Part shown: positions 1 to 8,392 of the stretch, piece after piece | Numbering within the stretch: the first letter of the stretch is position 1 | Layout of the letters: each line of letters begins with the position of its first letter | Assembly: GCA_019636615.1 (NCBI GenBank) | Contig: JAHBXF010000002.1 | Span: 1,800,001-1,864,000, forward strand | Direction of reading: 5' to 3' | Source: Phycisphaeraceae bacterium | Lineage (GTDB): Bacteria > Planctomycetota > Phycisphaerae > Phycisphaerales > UBA1924 | DNA length: 64,000 nucleotides | Position numbers and translations under genes: made by a program | The notes under the pieces: generated by a model | Seen by the model: the letters and a program-made list of their open reading frames with translations, nothing else | Databases searched by the model: none | Told to the model about the DNA's origin: nothing

Positions 1-222
1 CCCCCATTTCATGAGTTGGGCGCGAACCACCGGCCCGAACATCTCCCAAAGTTCAAACCACGCGGCCTGGTCATTACTCCGCAGCCGCTGGATAAACCGT
101 GTTGTCACGGGTGAAAGCATCCATGGAGGATAGACAGACTCTCCCCCGGGGCCGCCGGCACTGGCGGCAAAGACTTCGGTGCTCGCGGCCGCAGACTTCT
201 CGGGCTTGGTTGGCGGGTTCAC
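1..222 (-). CDS. Sigma-70/ECF-like sigma factor, N-terminal part (cut by window edge)
   Basis: Reading leftwards from a GTG at 220-222 there are 74 codons without a stop, and the frame is still open at base 1. A GGAG Shine-Dalgarno sequence sits about 7 bases before the GTG. After a low-complexity Ala/Gly/Pro stretch, the protein contains TRFIQRLRSNDQAAW followed by a Phe/Trp-rich helix (FELWEMFGPVV). This resembles the start of sigma region 2 in planctomycete ECF-type sigma factors, where such N-termini precede an RLR..D..AW helix. The DNA-binding half lies outside the window, so the family call rests on region 2 alone. An alternative is another helical regulator. Confidence 0.5.
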   Translation of the reverse strand, partial: MNPPTKPEKSAAASTEVFAASAGGPGGESVYPPWMLSPVTTRFIQRLRSNDQAAWFELWEMFGPVVRAQLMKWG

Positions 223-378
223 GTGGCGCTCCGGTGGTGACGAGGGGGGCCCCTCACCCCCGTTTGTTGTGAAATCCCTGCTGCCCGTTTCCCAACAACA
301 CCCCTGAATCGGCGCATTCACGGCCGCGCCTTGCCCGGAACGTACCCGGGAAGGACGGCGGCGAGCCAGGAGGTTGCC

Positions 379-1368
379 ATGTCATTTGCCAAGCATGTGG
401 TTCGTTACGCGGTGGTGGCTGGGCTTGTCGGCGGCACGGCGGTGCTCATCGCCGGCCCCGAGCGGGCCAACGCCCTGTACAGCCAGTTCAGAACCAAGGT
501 CAATGAAACCATCGACCGCAACATCGACGACCCCATCGCCCTGCGGGCCCAGATGAAGCAACTCGAATCCGCCTACCCCCAGCGCATCGCGGCCGTCCGC
601 GGCGACCTCTCGGAACTCCGCGAGCAAGTCGCCCAACTGCGGCGGGAGCAGGCCGTCTCGGAGCGCGTTGTCGCCCTCGCCGAGCAGGACCTCGTCAAGA
701 TGCAGTCCCTCATCGGCAAGGCCGAAACCACGCAGGCCTCCCTCGACGGCAACGCCGCGATCGTGCGGGTTGTTTTCGACAACGAGTCCCTGAATCTGCG
801 CGACGCGTACGGCCGCGCCAACAAGATCCAGCAGGTCCGGCACGCCTACTCAAACCGCGCGTCCGAGATCGACCGTGACCTTGGCTACCTCACCCAGCAG
901 GAAGAACGCCTCGCCGGCCTTCTCACCCAGTTGGAAACCGAGCACCAGGAGTTCCAGGCCCAACTTTGGCAGATGGACCGCCAGGTCGACAGCATCGCCC
1001 GCAACGAGCGCCTGATCGAGATGATGGAGAAGCGTCAGCGCACCATCGACCAGCAGGGCCGTTACGGCGCTGTCAGCCTGGATCAACTCTCTTCAAAGTT
1101 CGCCGACATCCGCGGCAAGCAGGAGGCACGCCTCCAGTCCCTTGTGCAGTCGGCCAACACCCTCAACTACGAAGAGCGTGCCAAGTTTGAACTCGATGCA
1201 CGCCCCCAGGCCAACCGCCCGGCGGGTTGGCAGGCAGAGCCGCGGCTCAGCCCGACCATCATCGAGATCACCCCGGAAGACCGCGCCCCGGCCGCGGAAC
1301 AGGCCCCCGCTGCCAAGCGCCCCATCGCCATGACCCTCGAACCGATCTCTCACCAGCGCCGCCGCTGA
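379..1368 (+). CDS. Coiled-coil membrane-anchored protein of unknown function
   Basis: I do not recognise a named family. The chosen start is the ATG at 379, which has an AGGAGG Shine-Dalgarno sequence directly upstream; an in-frame ATG at 331 lacks one. The 329-residue protein has one N-terminal hydrophobic segment (residues about 6-26, VRYAVVAGLVGGTAVLIAG). A long alpha-helical region rich in Gln, Glu, Arg and Leu follows (about 45-270) and looks like a coiled coil. The tail is Pro/Ala/Glu-rich. The likely topology is a membrane-anchored periplasmic or cytoplasmic coiled coil. It is transcribed alone, because a strong terminator follows. The next genes are mreBCD, so a cell-envelope role is possible, but that is inference only. 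Confidence 0.8.
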   Translation: MSFAKHVVRYAVVAGLVGGTAVLIAGPERANALYSQFRTKVNETIDRNIDDPIALRAQMKQLESAYPQRIAAVRGDLSELREQVAQLRREQAVSERVVALAEQDLVKMQSLIGKAETTQASLDGNAAIVRVVFDNESLNLRDAYGRANKIQQVRHAYSNRASEIDRDLGYLTQQEERLAGLLTQLETEHQEFQAQLWQMDRQVDSIARNERLIEMMEKRQRTIDQQGRYGAVSLDQLSSKFADIRGKQEARLQSLVQSANTLNYEERAKFELDARPQANRPAGWQAEPRLSPTIIEITPEDRAPAAEQAPAAKRPIAMTLEPISHQRRR

Positions 1369-1411
1369 CATCCCCTCTTTCGGCGCGGCACACCCACACA
1401 CCCCATCTCAA

Positions 1412-1443
1412 GCCCGGGCCACAGCGGCCCGGGCCCTTTTTTT
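1412..1443 (+). terminator. Rho-independent terminator
   Basis: A GC-rich inverted repeat (GCCCGGGCC and GGCCCGGGC arms around a short loop) is followed by about eight T residues. It ends the transcript of the coiled-coil gene and insulates it from mreB. Confidence 0.9.
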
Positions 1444-1570
1444 GCCCCTCCGCCGCAGTCTACCGCCGCCCCGGGGCCCGCCCCGCCCGCGAGACTGTTT
1501 TTCCGGTTTCAATGGCTTTGTGGGGCTGCTGCCGATAACCTGTGAGGCCCGATGGACGGGCGACTGATTG

Positions 1571-1585
1571 TGGTACGCGCTTTGC
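1571..1585 (+). promoter_or_regulatory. Candidate sigma-54-type promoter before mreB
   Basis: TGGTAC-GCGCT-TTGC has the -24 GG and -12 GC elements at the correct spacing and one difference from the TGGCAC consensus. It resembles the flagellar sites further right in this window. The predicted start of transcription (about 1597) falls at the mreB Shine-Dalgarno sequence (1593-1599), which would leave an unusually short leader. The site could therefore be fortuitous. Confidence 0.35.
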
Positions 1586-1607
1586 AAGCCACGGAGAGGC
1601 TCCCGCA

Positions 1608-2657
<1,050 letters not shown>

Positions 2658-2688
2658 ACGCCGCCCCACAACTCCAAACGGCAGAACC

Positions 2689-3558
2689 GTGCTCAACCCC
2701 GCGCATGCACAGCGACTCCTCCCCGCCACGATCGCGCTCATGATCGTGGTCGGCGTCGCCATTCCCGCCCGCTACCTGGGCTGGGTCAACCACTTCGGCT
2801 GGCTTGTCACCACGCTCGTGGCGCCCATCAGCCACCCCCTCGCGGCCTTCTCCCGCTGGGCCTCGCCCGCGTCGGCCCTGCCGCAGGACAACGAACAACT
2901 CCGCATGCTGCGCGAAGAACTCGAAGCACGCCAGCAGGAACTGCTGCGCCGCCAACTCGAGATCGACCGCCTCACCAGGGCCCTCGAAGACATGAACGTC
3001 TTCTCGGCCGTGAACCCCGCGCCGGTCCGACAGGTCGATGCGCCCATCTTCGCCTCTTCCAGCGATCTTTCCAGCGGTGTTCTTCGCGCCCGCGCCGGAA
3101 CGCGCGAAGGTGTCGAAGCCGGCAGCGTTGCGACGACCTCCGGCATGCAACTCGTCGGCCGCGTTCTCTCCGTCAGCGCCCGCACCTGCGACATCATGCC
3201 ATTCACCGACAGGGCCGCCGGGCCCATCCAGGGCGTCATCATCTTTGACGGCACACCCAACGGCCTGGTCTGCAAACTCGAGCCCACCGGTGAGGGCACT
3301 GTGCGCGGCCCCGTCGAAGACCGTCGAGATGCCTCCGGCGCGGCCATCGAGCCCCGCATCGGTCAGCAGGTGCGCCTGAACGACCCCGGCCGCTGGCCCC
3401 GCGATGCGCAGATGCTGCTGCTGGGCACCGTGGTCGCTGTCGAAACAAGCCCGGATGGTCCGCTGCGCAAGGTCGTCACTGTCCGCCCCACCATCGAGCG
3501 ACTCGAACGCGTGAGCGAGGTTGTGCTGCGCACCGCCATGCCCGGGGGTGGGCGATGA
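2689..3558 (+). CDS. mreC: Rod shape-determining protein MreC
   Basis: Periplasmic scaffold that links MreB and MreD to the elongation PBP/RodA complex. The start used is GTG at 2689, 31 bases after mreB, giving 289 residues. Longer in-frame readings overlap mreB and are shadows. The protein has one transmembrane helix (LLPATIALMIVVGVAIPARYL, about residues 8-28), a coiled coil (about 65-100, including LRMLREELEARQQEL), and a beta-rich domain with the MreC-typical sequence VGRVLSVSARTCDIMPFTD. Its stop overlaps the mreD start (ATGA), which implies coupled translation. No strong Shine-Dalgarno sequence is seen, so the start is the least certain point. Confidence 0.92.
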   Translation: MLNPAHAQRLLPATIALMIVVGVAIPARYLGWVNHFGWLVTTLVAPISHPLAAFSRWASPASALPQDNEQLRMLREELEARQQELLRRQLEIDRLTRALEDMNVFSAVNPAPVRQVDAPIFASSSDLSSGVLRARAGTREGVEAGSVATTSGMQLVGRVLSVSARTCDIMPFTDRAAGPIQGVIIFDGTPNGLVCKLEPTGEGTVRGPVEDRRDASGAAIEPRIGQQVRLNDPGRWPRDAQMLLLGTVVAVETSPDGPLRKVVTVRPTIERLERVSEVVLRTAMPGGGR

Positions 3559-4124
3559 ACGCCTTTGCGTTCGTTCTTTGCGCCTGGGTCTTCATCGGCA
3601 TGGAACTGGGCCTGCGCGACGCCCTCGCCCTTGGCCCTTCACGCATCGCACCCAGTTTCGTCTTCTGCTTTCTCACCTTCATCGCCATGCTCGCCCCGCA
3701 GCCCCGCCCGAACTGGTACGCGCTGGCGCTGGGCGCCCTCATGGACCTCACCTTCCGAATTCCACTCAGCGACGGCGCGGGCACCATCGTCATCATCGGC
3801 CCCCACGCCCTGGCTTATCTCCTGGCCGTGCAACTCATCGTGGCGCTTCGTGGCATCATGATCCGGCGCAATCCGCTCACGATGGGGTTCCTGGCGATGC
3901 TCGGAAGCATCGTCGCCGGCGTCACACTCGTGGGCATCTACGCCATCAGAATCTCCATCGGCGACCAACTCGCCCTCACGCCCTCTCAAGACCTGCTGCC
4001 ACGCCTGGGCAGTGCGCTCTACACGGGTCTCATGGGCGTTCTACTCGCGCTGGCGCTCATCCCCGGTGCGGGGCTCATGGGCTTGCAGGCGCAGACCGCC
4101 AAACGATTCGCCCGTCGCATGTAA
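3555..4124 (+). CDS. mreD: Rod shape-determining protein MreD
   Basis: Small polytopic membrane protein of the rod complex. It has 189 residues with about five hydrophobic helices (starts near residues 3, 34, 72, 101 and 148), a typical MreD size and profile. MreD sequences are poorly conserved, so the call relies mainly on topology and on its position directly behind mreC, whose stop it overlaps by four bases. The PRPNWYALALGALMDLTF segment matches the usual MreD P.W..L..GLL.D motif. Confidence 0.88.
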   Translation: MNAFAFVLCAWVFIGMELGLRDALALGPSRIAPSFVFCFLTFIAMLAPQPRPNWYALALGALMDLTFRIPLSDGAGTIVIIGPHALAYLLAVQLIVALRGIMIRRNPLTMGFLAMLGSIVAGVTLVGIYAIRISIGDQLALTPSQDLLPRLGSALYTGLMGVLLALALIPGAGLMGLQAQTAKRFARRM

Positions 4125-4173
4125 CCCCGTCGAACACCGTGGCTCGCGCCGCGCTGCAACGCTTCGCCGCGCC

Positions 4174-4875
4174 TCACGCTCCGCGGGACACAAGTTCCAG
4201 CACCGTATCCAGGCAGATCGCGTGCGTGCCTTCAACCACGAGCGTTGCTTCACGCAGCCGCTGCACCGGCAGCGAGTGCCCAACCCCCACCACCGCCATG
4301 CCCGCACCCCGCGCCGCGGCGATGCCCCGGTCGGTGTCCTCGATCGCCACCGCTCGCGCCGGCGCGGCGTTGAGCCTCCCCAGCGTCATCTGGTAACAGG
4401 CCGGGTCCGGCTTGCTGCGTGCCACGTCATCCGCTGAGACAACGACCGGGAAGAGTTCCGTCAGCCCGTTCACCGACAGGATGTAGTCGATCTCGTGCCG
4501 ACGCGCCCCCGAGCAGATCGCGATCGGAACGCCCCGATCCTTCGCCTCTCGCGCCATCGCCACCGTGTGCTCGAACAACCTCACGTCGCCGCGGTCGATG
4601 GCGCGGCGTGCCGCCTCCCATTTGAGCGTTGCCAGCCTTTCATATTCCCTCGGGTCCGGCGTGCGTCCGTTGTCACGCGCGATCAACGCGTACGCGTCAC
4701 GGTCGTCACACCCCAGGTATGCCGACACATTCTGTTCGTGGTTCAGGTCCATCCCCAGTTCGCGTACCGCCTGCCGCAGCGCGGCTTCGTGCATCGGCTC
4801 CGAATCGGCCACCACCCCATCAAAGTCGAAGATCACAACCGGCCCGGAGCGCGTCGTTGGTGCACAGGTAGACAT
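4174..4875 (-). CDS. HAD-superfamily hydrolase, beta-phosphoglucomutase/phosphatase-like
   Basis: A 233-residue protein with all four HAD motifs. Motif I is DFDGVVADSE (residues about 16-25), with the nucleophile and acid/base aspartates. Motif II is the Ser in ICSGARR. Motif III is the Lys of ARSKPDP. Motif IV is EDTDRGIAAARGAGM. The helical cap between motifs I and II matches subfamily IA (beta-phosphoglucomutase, Gph and similar sugar-phosphate phosphatases). The substrate cannot be read from sequence. It is convergent with mreD and divergent from the methionine operon, so it is probably transcribed alone. The ATG at 4873-4875 directly precedes the MSTCAPTTRS leader. Confidence 0.9.
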   Translation of the reverse strand: MSTCAPTTRSGPVVIFDFDGVVADSEPMHEAALRQAVRELGMDLNHEQNVSAYLGCDDRDAYALIARDNGRTPDPREYERLATLKWEAARRAIDRGDVRLFEHTVAMAREAKDRGVPIAICSGARRHEIDYILSVNGLTELFPVVVSADDVARSKPDPACYQMTLGRLNAAPARAVAIEDTDRGIAAARGAGMAVVGVGHSLPVQRLREATLVVEGTHAICLDTVLELVSRGA

Positions 4876-4989
4876 CTCGCCACTGTATCAAAGACCACAG
4901 TGCGCGTGCCGCTGCCCCCATAGAACCACCGAATCGCCCCGAGAACACGCCTTTTCAGAACGCTTTGGAGAATTTCGCGCCCCGCCCTC

Positions 4990-5018
4990 TTGACAACCTC
5001 ACGCCCCGGGTTTAGCGT
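4990..5018 (+). promoter_or_regulatory. Sigma-70-type promoter of the methionine operon
   Basis: A perfect -35 TTGACA (4990-4995) is followed after 17 bases by TAGCGT (5013-5018), which keeps the TA...T positions of a -10 box. Transcription would begin near 5024, exactly where the candidate SAM aptamer begins. Confidence 0.65.
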
Positions 5019-5021
5019 TCT

Positions 5022-5146
5022 CGTGCATCAAGAGCCCCGGTGTGCATACACATCGGGCGGCAACCGAGCGGGCGCGATCGAGCAACAACACTCGACCCCT
5101 CCCGCCGCGGTGCCGGGCAAACCCCTTGCAGGGGTAGCGATGCGGC
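5022..5146 (+). promoter_or_regulatory. Candidate SAM-I/IV-clan riboswitch aptamer
   Basis: The leader of the methionine operon carries the conserved SAM-clan core. P1 is formed by TGCATC (5024-5029) and GATGCG (5139-5144). It is followed directly by AAGAG (5030-5034), as in SAM-I. P2 pairs 5036-5044 with 5049-5057 and is followed by GCGGCAACC (5058-5065 region). P3 pairs GCGGG (5068-5072) with CCCGC (5101-5105), with an inner TCGAG/CTCGA stem. GCGGTGCCGGG (5107-5117) matches the conserved GGTGC segment, and P4 is ACCCC/GGGGT (5121-5135). SAM-I/IV variants are known to control methionine genes, which is the content of this operon. The exact subclass needs a covariance search. Confidence 0.75.
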
Positions 5147-5151
5147 CCAGG

Positions 5152-5265
5152 CGTTGACGCAATTCAGGCGTCAACGAACTCGGCAAAGGACGGGGGCGAT
5201 TGTCGCCCCCGGTCGCTCCCCCTGCACAGCCACGTTCGCCGTTTGTGATGCCTTCGGGAGGCATC
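5152..5265 (+). promoter_or_regulatory. Putative expression platform: three hairpins ending over the start region
   Basis: Three perfect stems follow the aptamer: CGTTGACGC with GCGTCAACG (5152-5176), GGGGGCGA with TCGCCCCC (5192-5210), and GATGCC with GGCATC (5247-5265). None has a T-run, so they are unlikely to be intrinsic terminators. The last one encloses GGGAG (5256-5260), the only Shine-Dalgarno-like sequence before the ATG at 5271. Control by hiding the ribosome-binding site is therefore the simplest reading. Confidence 0.5.
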
Positions 5266-5270
5266 GGGTC

Positions 5271-6509
5271 ATGTGCAACCGGCAGCAACACGTCGAAACC
5301 CACACGCAATCACTCTACGAGCATGGCTTTTCGGCCACGCGCGCTGTCCACGGGGCCGGAGAGGCAGACCCGCACACCGGGGCCGTGCTCACGCCGATCT
5401 GTCAATCAACCACCTACGCCCACGCCGCCGTGGGCGAGCACCGGGGCCACACCTATTCACGCGCGAGCAACCCCACCGTGAGCGCCGCCGAGCGTGCCAT
5501 CGGCTCGCTCGAAGATGCCCCGCCAGCGGTCTGTTTCTCGACGGGCATGGCGGCCATCTCCGCGCTCTTTCTCTCGTTGCTCCGCAGCGGCGACCACGCG
5601 GTGATCTCCGACGTTGTCTACGGCGGGACGATGCGCCTTGCCGACCAGATCCTCGCGGGCCTGGGTATCGCCGTGACCTATGCCGACACGACCCGCGCCC
5701 AGGAAGTCGCCCGCGCGATCACCCCGGCAACCCGGCTGGTGTTCATCGAGACACCCGCCAACCCGACACTTGTGCTCACAGACATCGCGGCCGTGGCGCA
5801 CCTCTGCCACGAACGCGGGGTGCCCCTGGCGGTTGACAACACCTTCCTCACGCCTTTCATCCAAAGGCCACTCGATCTGGGCGCAACCGTCAGTCTCGCC
5901 TCAACAACCAAGTACATCGAAGGCCACAACGCCACGCTCGGTGGCGCGATCACCACCCGCGACCAAGCCCTCGACGCCAGGCTCAGGCTCGTCCGCAAGA
6001 CGCTCGGCTTCATCCAATCGCCGTTCGAGGCGTGGCTCACCATCCGAGGAATCAAGACCCTCGGCCTGCGCATGCGCCGCCAGTGTGAGAGCGCCGCACG
6101 CATCGCCGGCTTTCTGAGCGCTCACCCCGACATCACCCGCGTCTGCTACCCGGGCCTCGCGAACAACCCTCAGCACGACCTCGCACGCCGCCAGCACATC
6201 GGCGGGCTGCACGGCGGCATCGTCTCCTTCGAAGTGCGCGGCGGCGCATTGGCGGGCCTGCGGGTGATGAACGCGCTGACCCTCTGCACCCGGGCAGAGA
6301 ACCTGGGCGCCGCCGAAACACTCGTCACGCACCCGGCCACGATGACGCACGCCGATGTTCCGCAGGACATCCGCGAGCGTGCGGGCCTTACCGACGGCCT
6401 CATCCGGCTTTCGGTGGGCCTCGAAGAGCCCGACGACATCATCGACGACCTTGCCCGGGCGCTTCCTTCGAGTGAACGGCGAGCGCCCCGCACTCTGGTC
6501 GCTCTCTGA
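5271..6509 (+). CDS. Cys/Met-metabolism PLP enzyme (cystathionine gamma-synthase / O-acylhomoserine sulfhydrylase type)
   Basis: Gamma-family PLP enzyme that probably attaches sulfur to activated homoserine. The start is the ATG at 5271 (412 residues); the frame stays open upstream only across the riboswitch. Motifs include TYSRASNPT near the substrate site, SGD.......YGGT, DNTFLTPFIQRPLDLGA, and the PLP lysine in ASTTKYIEGHNA (Lys about 214). The C-terminal GAAETLVTHPATMTHA...LIRLSVGLE is typical of cystathionine gamma-synthase/lyase and MetZ. Members differ by few residues, so MetB, MetZ and MetY remain open. It is the first gene after the candidate SAM riboswitch, which favours a role in methionine synthesis over breakdown. 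Confidence 0.9.
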   Translation: MCNRQQHVETHTQSLYEHGFSATRAVHGAGEADPHTGAVLTPICQSTTYAHAAVGEHRGHTYSRASNPTVSAAERAIGSLEDAPPAVCFSTGMAAISALFLSLLRSGDHAVISDVVYGGTMRLADQILAGLGIAVTYADTTRAQEVARAITPATRLVFIETPANPTLVLTDIAAVAHLCHERGVPLAVDNTFLTPFIQRPLDLGATVSLASTTKYIEGHNATLGGAITTRDQALDARLRLVRKTLGFIQSPFEAWLTIRGIKTLGLRMRRQCESAARIAGFLSAHPDITRVCYPGLANNPQHDLARRQHIGGLHGGIVSFEVRGGALAGLRVMNALTLCTRAENLGAAETLVTHPATMTHADVPQDIRERAGLTDGLIRLSVGLEEPDDIIDDLARALPSSERRAPRTLVAL

Positions 6510-6598
6510 GCAATGCTCACCACACGTCATCGCACACCACATCAACGCGGACGCTTGCCCGACACCCGCCCGCACACCCACACAACCCGGAGACACAC

Positions 6599-8392
6599 GT
6601 GGAAGGCCCTATTTCAGTACTTAAGTTCGGCAGTTCTGTTCTCACCGATGAACGCGCGGCCGCGCGCGTGGTGCACGAAGTCTACAACGCGTGGCGGGAC
6701 GGCCACCGTGTGATCGCCGTGGTCTCCGCGCTCGCCGGAGAGACCGATGCGCTTCTCGCCGGCGCCAGAGCCCTCAACCCGAACGCCGAAGACACCACCC
6801 TGGCGGCTTATGTCGCCCAGGGTGAAACCAGAAGCGCGGCGCTGGTGGGCCTGTACCTTGATCGAGCCGGCGTGCCCGCGCACGTGCTAGATGCCGGGGC
6901 CATCGGGCTCACAACCACCGGCGGCGCACTCGATGCCGCGCCGACAGGCCTGGATGTGCAGCGAATCCTCCTCGCGCTCTCGCAGCGCCCCGTGCTTGTG
7001 GTGCCCGGATTTCTGGGGCGCGATGAACTCGGCTCCACCACGTTGCTCGGCAGGGGCGGCTCAGACCTCACGGCCTTGTACATCGCCGCGCGATTGCGGC
7101 ACGCGCCGAACACCACGCACAGCGTGCGCTGCGTGCTCATCAAAGACGTTGACGGTCTCTATGACCGCGACCCGGCGCTCTACCCCCACAGTGCGCGCCG
7201 CTATGTGCACGCCTCGCACGATGACGTGCTGGCGCTGCCCGAAGGCATCGTTCAGCACAAGGCCGTGCGGGCCTCGCGTGAGTACCGCGTCGAGTTCGGT
7301 GTTGGCACCGTCGGCCACCCCGCGCCAACACGTGTCGGGCCAGGGCCCAGCGCCCTCGCACAGTCTGCCGCGGGTCACTCGCCCGTGCGGGTGGCCCTCG
7401 CCGGGTGCGGCGTGGTCGGGCGAGGCGTGCACGACCTCCTCCGGGGCCTGCCCGACCTCTTCGATCTTGTCGGTGTTGCCGTGCGCGATGTCGCGGCCCA
7501 TCGCGACGCGGGGGTAGACCGCTCCCTCCTCGTCGATTCACCCGCGCATCTTCTCGGGCGAAAGCCAGCCATTCTCGTCGAGACCATCGGCGGCCTGGGT
7601 GTCGCCGCCGACCTCGTGCGTGCCGCGCTCGACAATGGGGTTCATGTGGTCAGTGCGAACAAATCGCTACTCGCCGACAGACTCCCAGAGTTCGAGACAC
7701 TCTGCCAGCGAACACAGGCCCGCCTGTGCTTCAGCGCGGCCGTGGGCGGCGGGGTGCCGATGCTCGAAACCGTCCGACGCTGCGCCTCCCGCGGAAGAAT
7801 CACCCACATCACCGGAGTGCTCAACGGCACAACATCCTTCGTGCTCGATGAACTCGCGCGGGGTGTATCGTTCGCTCAGGCCGTCTCGCTCGCCCAGCGT
7901 GCGGGGTTCGCCGAGTCAGACCCCCGCGCCGACCTCTCCGGGGCAGACGCCGCCGCGAAGGCCCGGCTCATCGCTCATGCTGCTACCGGCTCGTGGATCA
8001 CCACGGCGCAGATCCGCTGCACCGGCATCGACGCCGTCACCGCCGATGAGGTCACGCGGGCCAAGGCCGGCGGCGGTCTGCTGAGGCTCGTCGCGCACAT
8101 CTCACTGCACGCGAGGGGCCCGCAGATCGTGATCGAACCGAGGGCGCTTGATGCAACTTCCCCCCTCTCCCGTCTGCGCGGCGAGCAGAACGGCTTGATC
8201 ATCGAACTCGAGAACTCGTCCGAACCCGTCTTTGTCTGCGGGCGTGGCGCGGGCCGGTGGCCCACCGCTCAATCGGTGCTCGCCGATCTCTTCTCGCTTC
8301 TCAACAGCAACCGCTCTGATCCTGCCGCGCCGCCTCAGTCAGGCGACCGCAACACGCACACCACGCCAGCCCTTGAGGAGGTCGCGGCATGA
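6599..8392 (+). CDS. Fused aspartokinase-homoserine dehydrogenase lacking ACT domains
   Basis: A bifunctional enzyme for the first and third steps from aspartate to homoserine. The start is GTG at 6599 (597 residues). Residues about 5-240 form an amino-acid-kinase domain beginning LKFGSSVLT, the counterpart of the aspartokinase KFGGTSV motif. Homoserine dehydrogenase begins near residue 263 with the nucleotide-binding loop VRVALAGCGVVGRGV. It continues with SANKSLLA, AAVGGGVPMLET, GVLNGTTSFVLDEL and GFAESDPRADLSGADAAAKA. ThrA and MetL of enterobacteria are about 810-820 residues; the 200-residue difference matches the missing ACT region. Its stop overlaps the next start (ATGA). Feedback inhibition through ACT domains is therefore unlikely. 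Confidence 0.93.
   Translation: MEGPISVLKFGSSVLTDERAAARVVHEVYNAWRDGHRVIAVVSALAGETDALLAGARALNPNAEDTTLAAYVAQGETRSAALVGLYLDRAGVPAHVLDAGAIGLTTTGGALDAAPTGLDVQRILLALSQRPVLVVPGFLGRDELGSTTLLGRGGSDLTALYIAARLRHAPNTTHSVRCVLIKDVDGLYDRDPALYPHSARRYVHASHDDVLALPEGIVQHKAVRASREYRVEFGVGTVGHPAPTRVGPGPSALAQSAAGHSPVRVALAGCGVVGRGVHDLLRGLPDLFDLVGVAVRDVAAHRDAGVDRSLLVDSPAHLLGRKPAILVETIGGLGVAADLVRAALDNGVHVVSANKSLLADRLPEFETLCQRTQARLCFSAAVGGGVPMLETVRRCASRGRITHITGVLNGTTSFVLDELARGVSFAQAVSLAQRAGFAESDPRADLSGADAAAKARLIAHAATGSWITTAQIRCTGIDAVTADEVTRAKAGGGLLRLVAHISLHARGPQIVIEPRALDATSPLSRLRGEQNGLIIELENSSEPVFVCGRGAGRWPTAQSVLADLFSLLNSNRSDPAAPPQSGDRNTHTTPALEEVAA

Noticed and set aside
1531-1538. GCCGATAA, an exact sigma-28 -10 sequence before mreB
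   Set aside because: No TAAA-type -35 element at the required 15-base distance, so it is probably chance.
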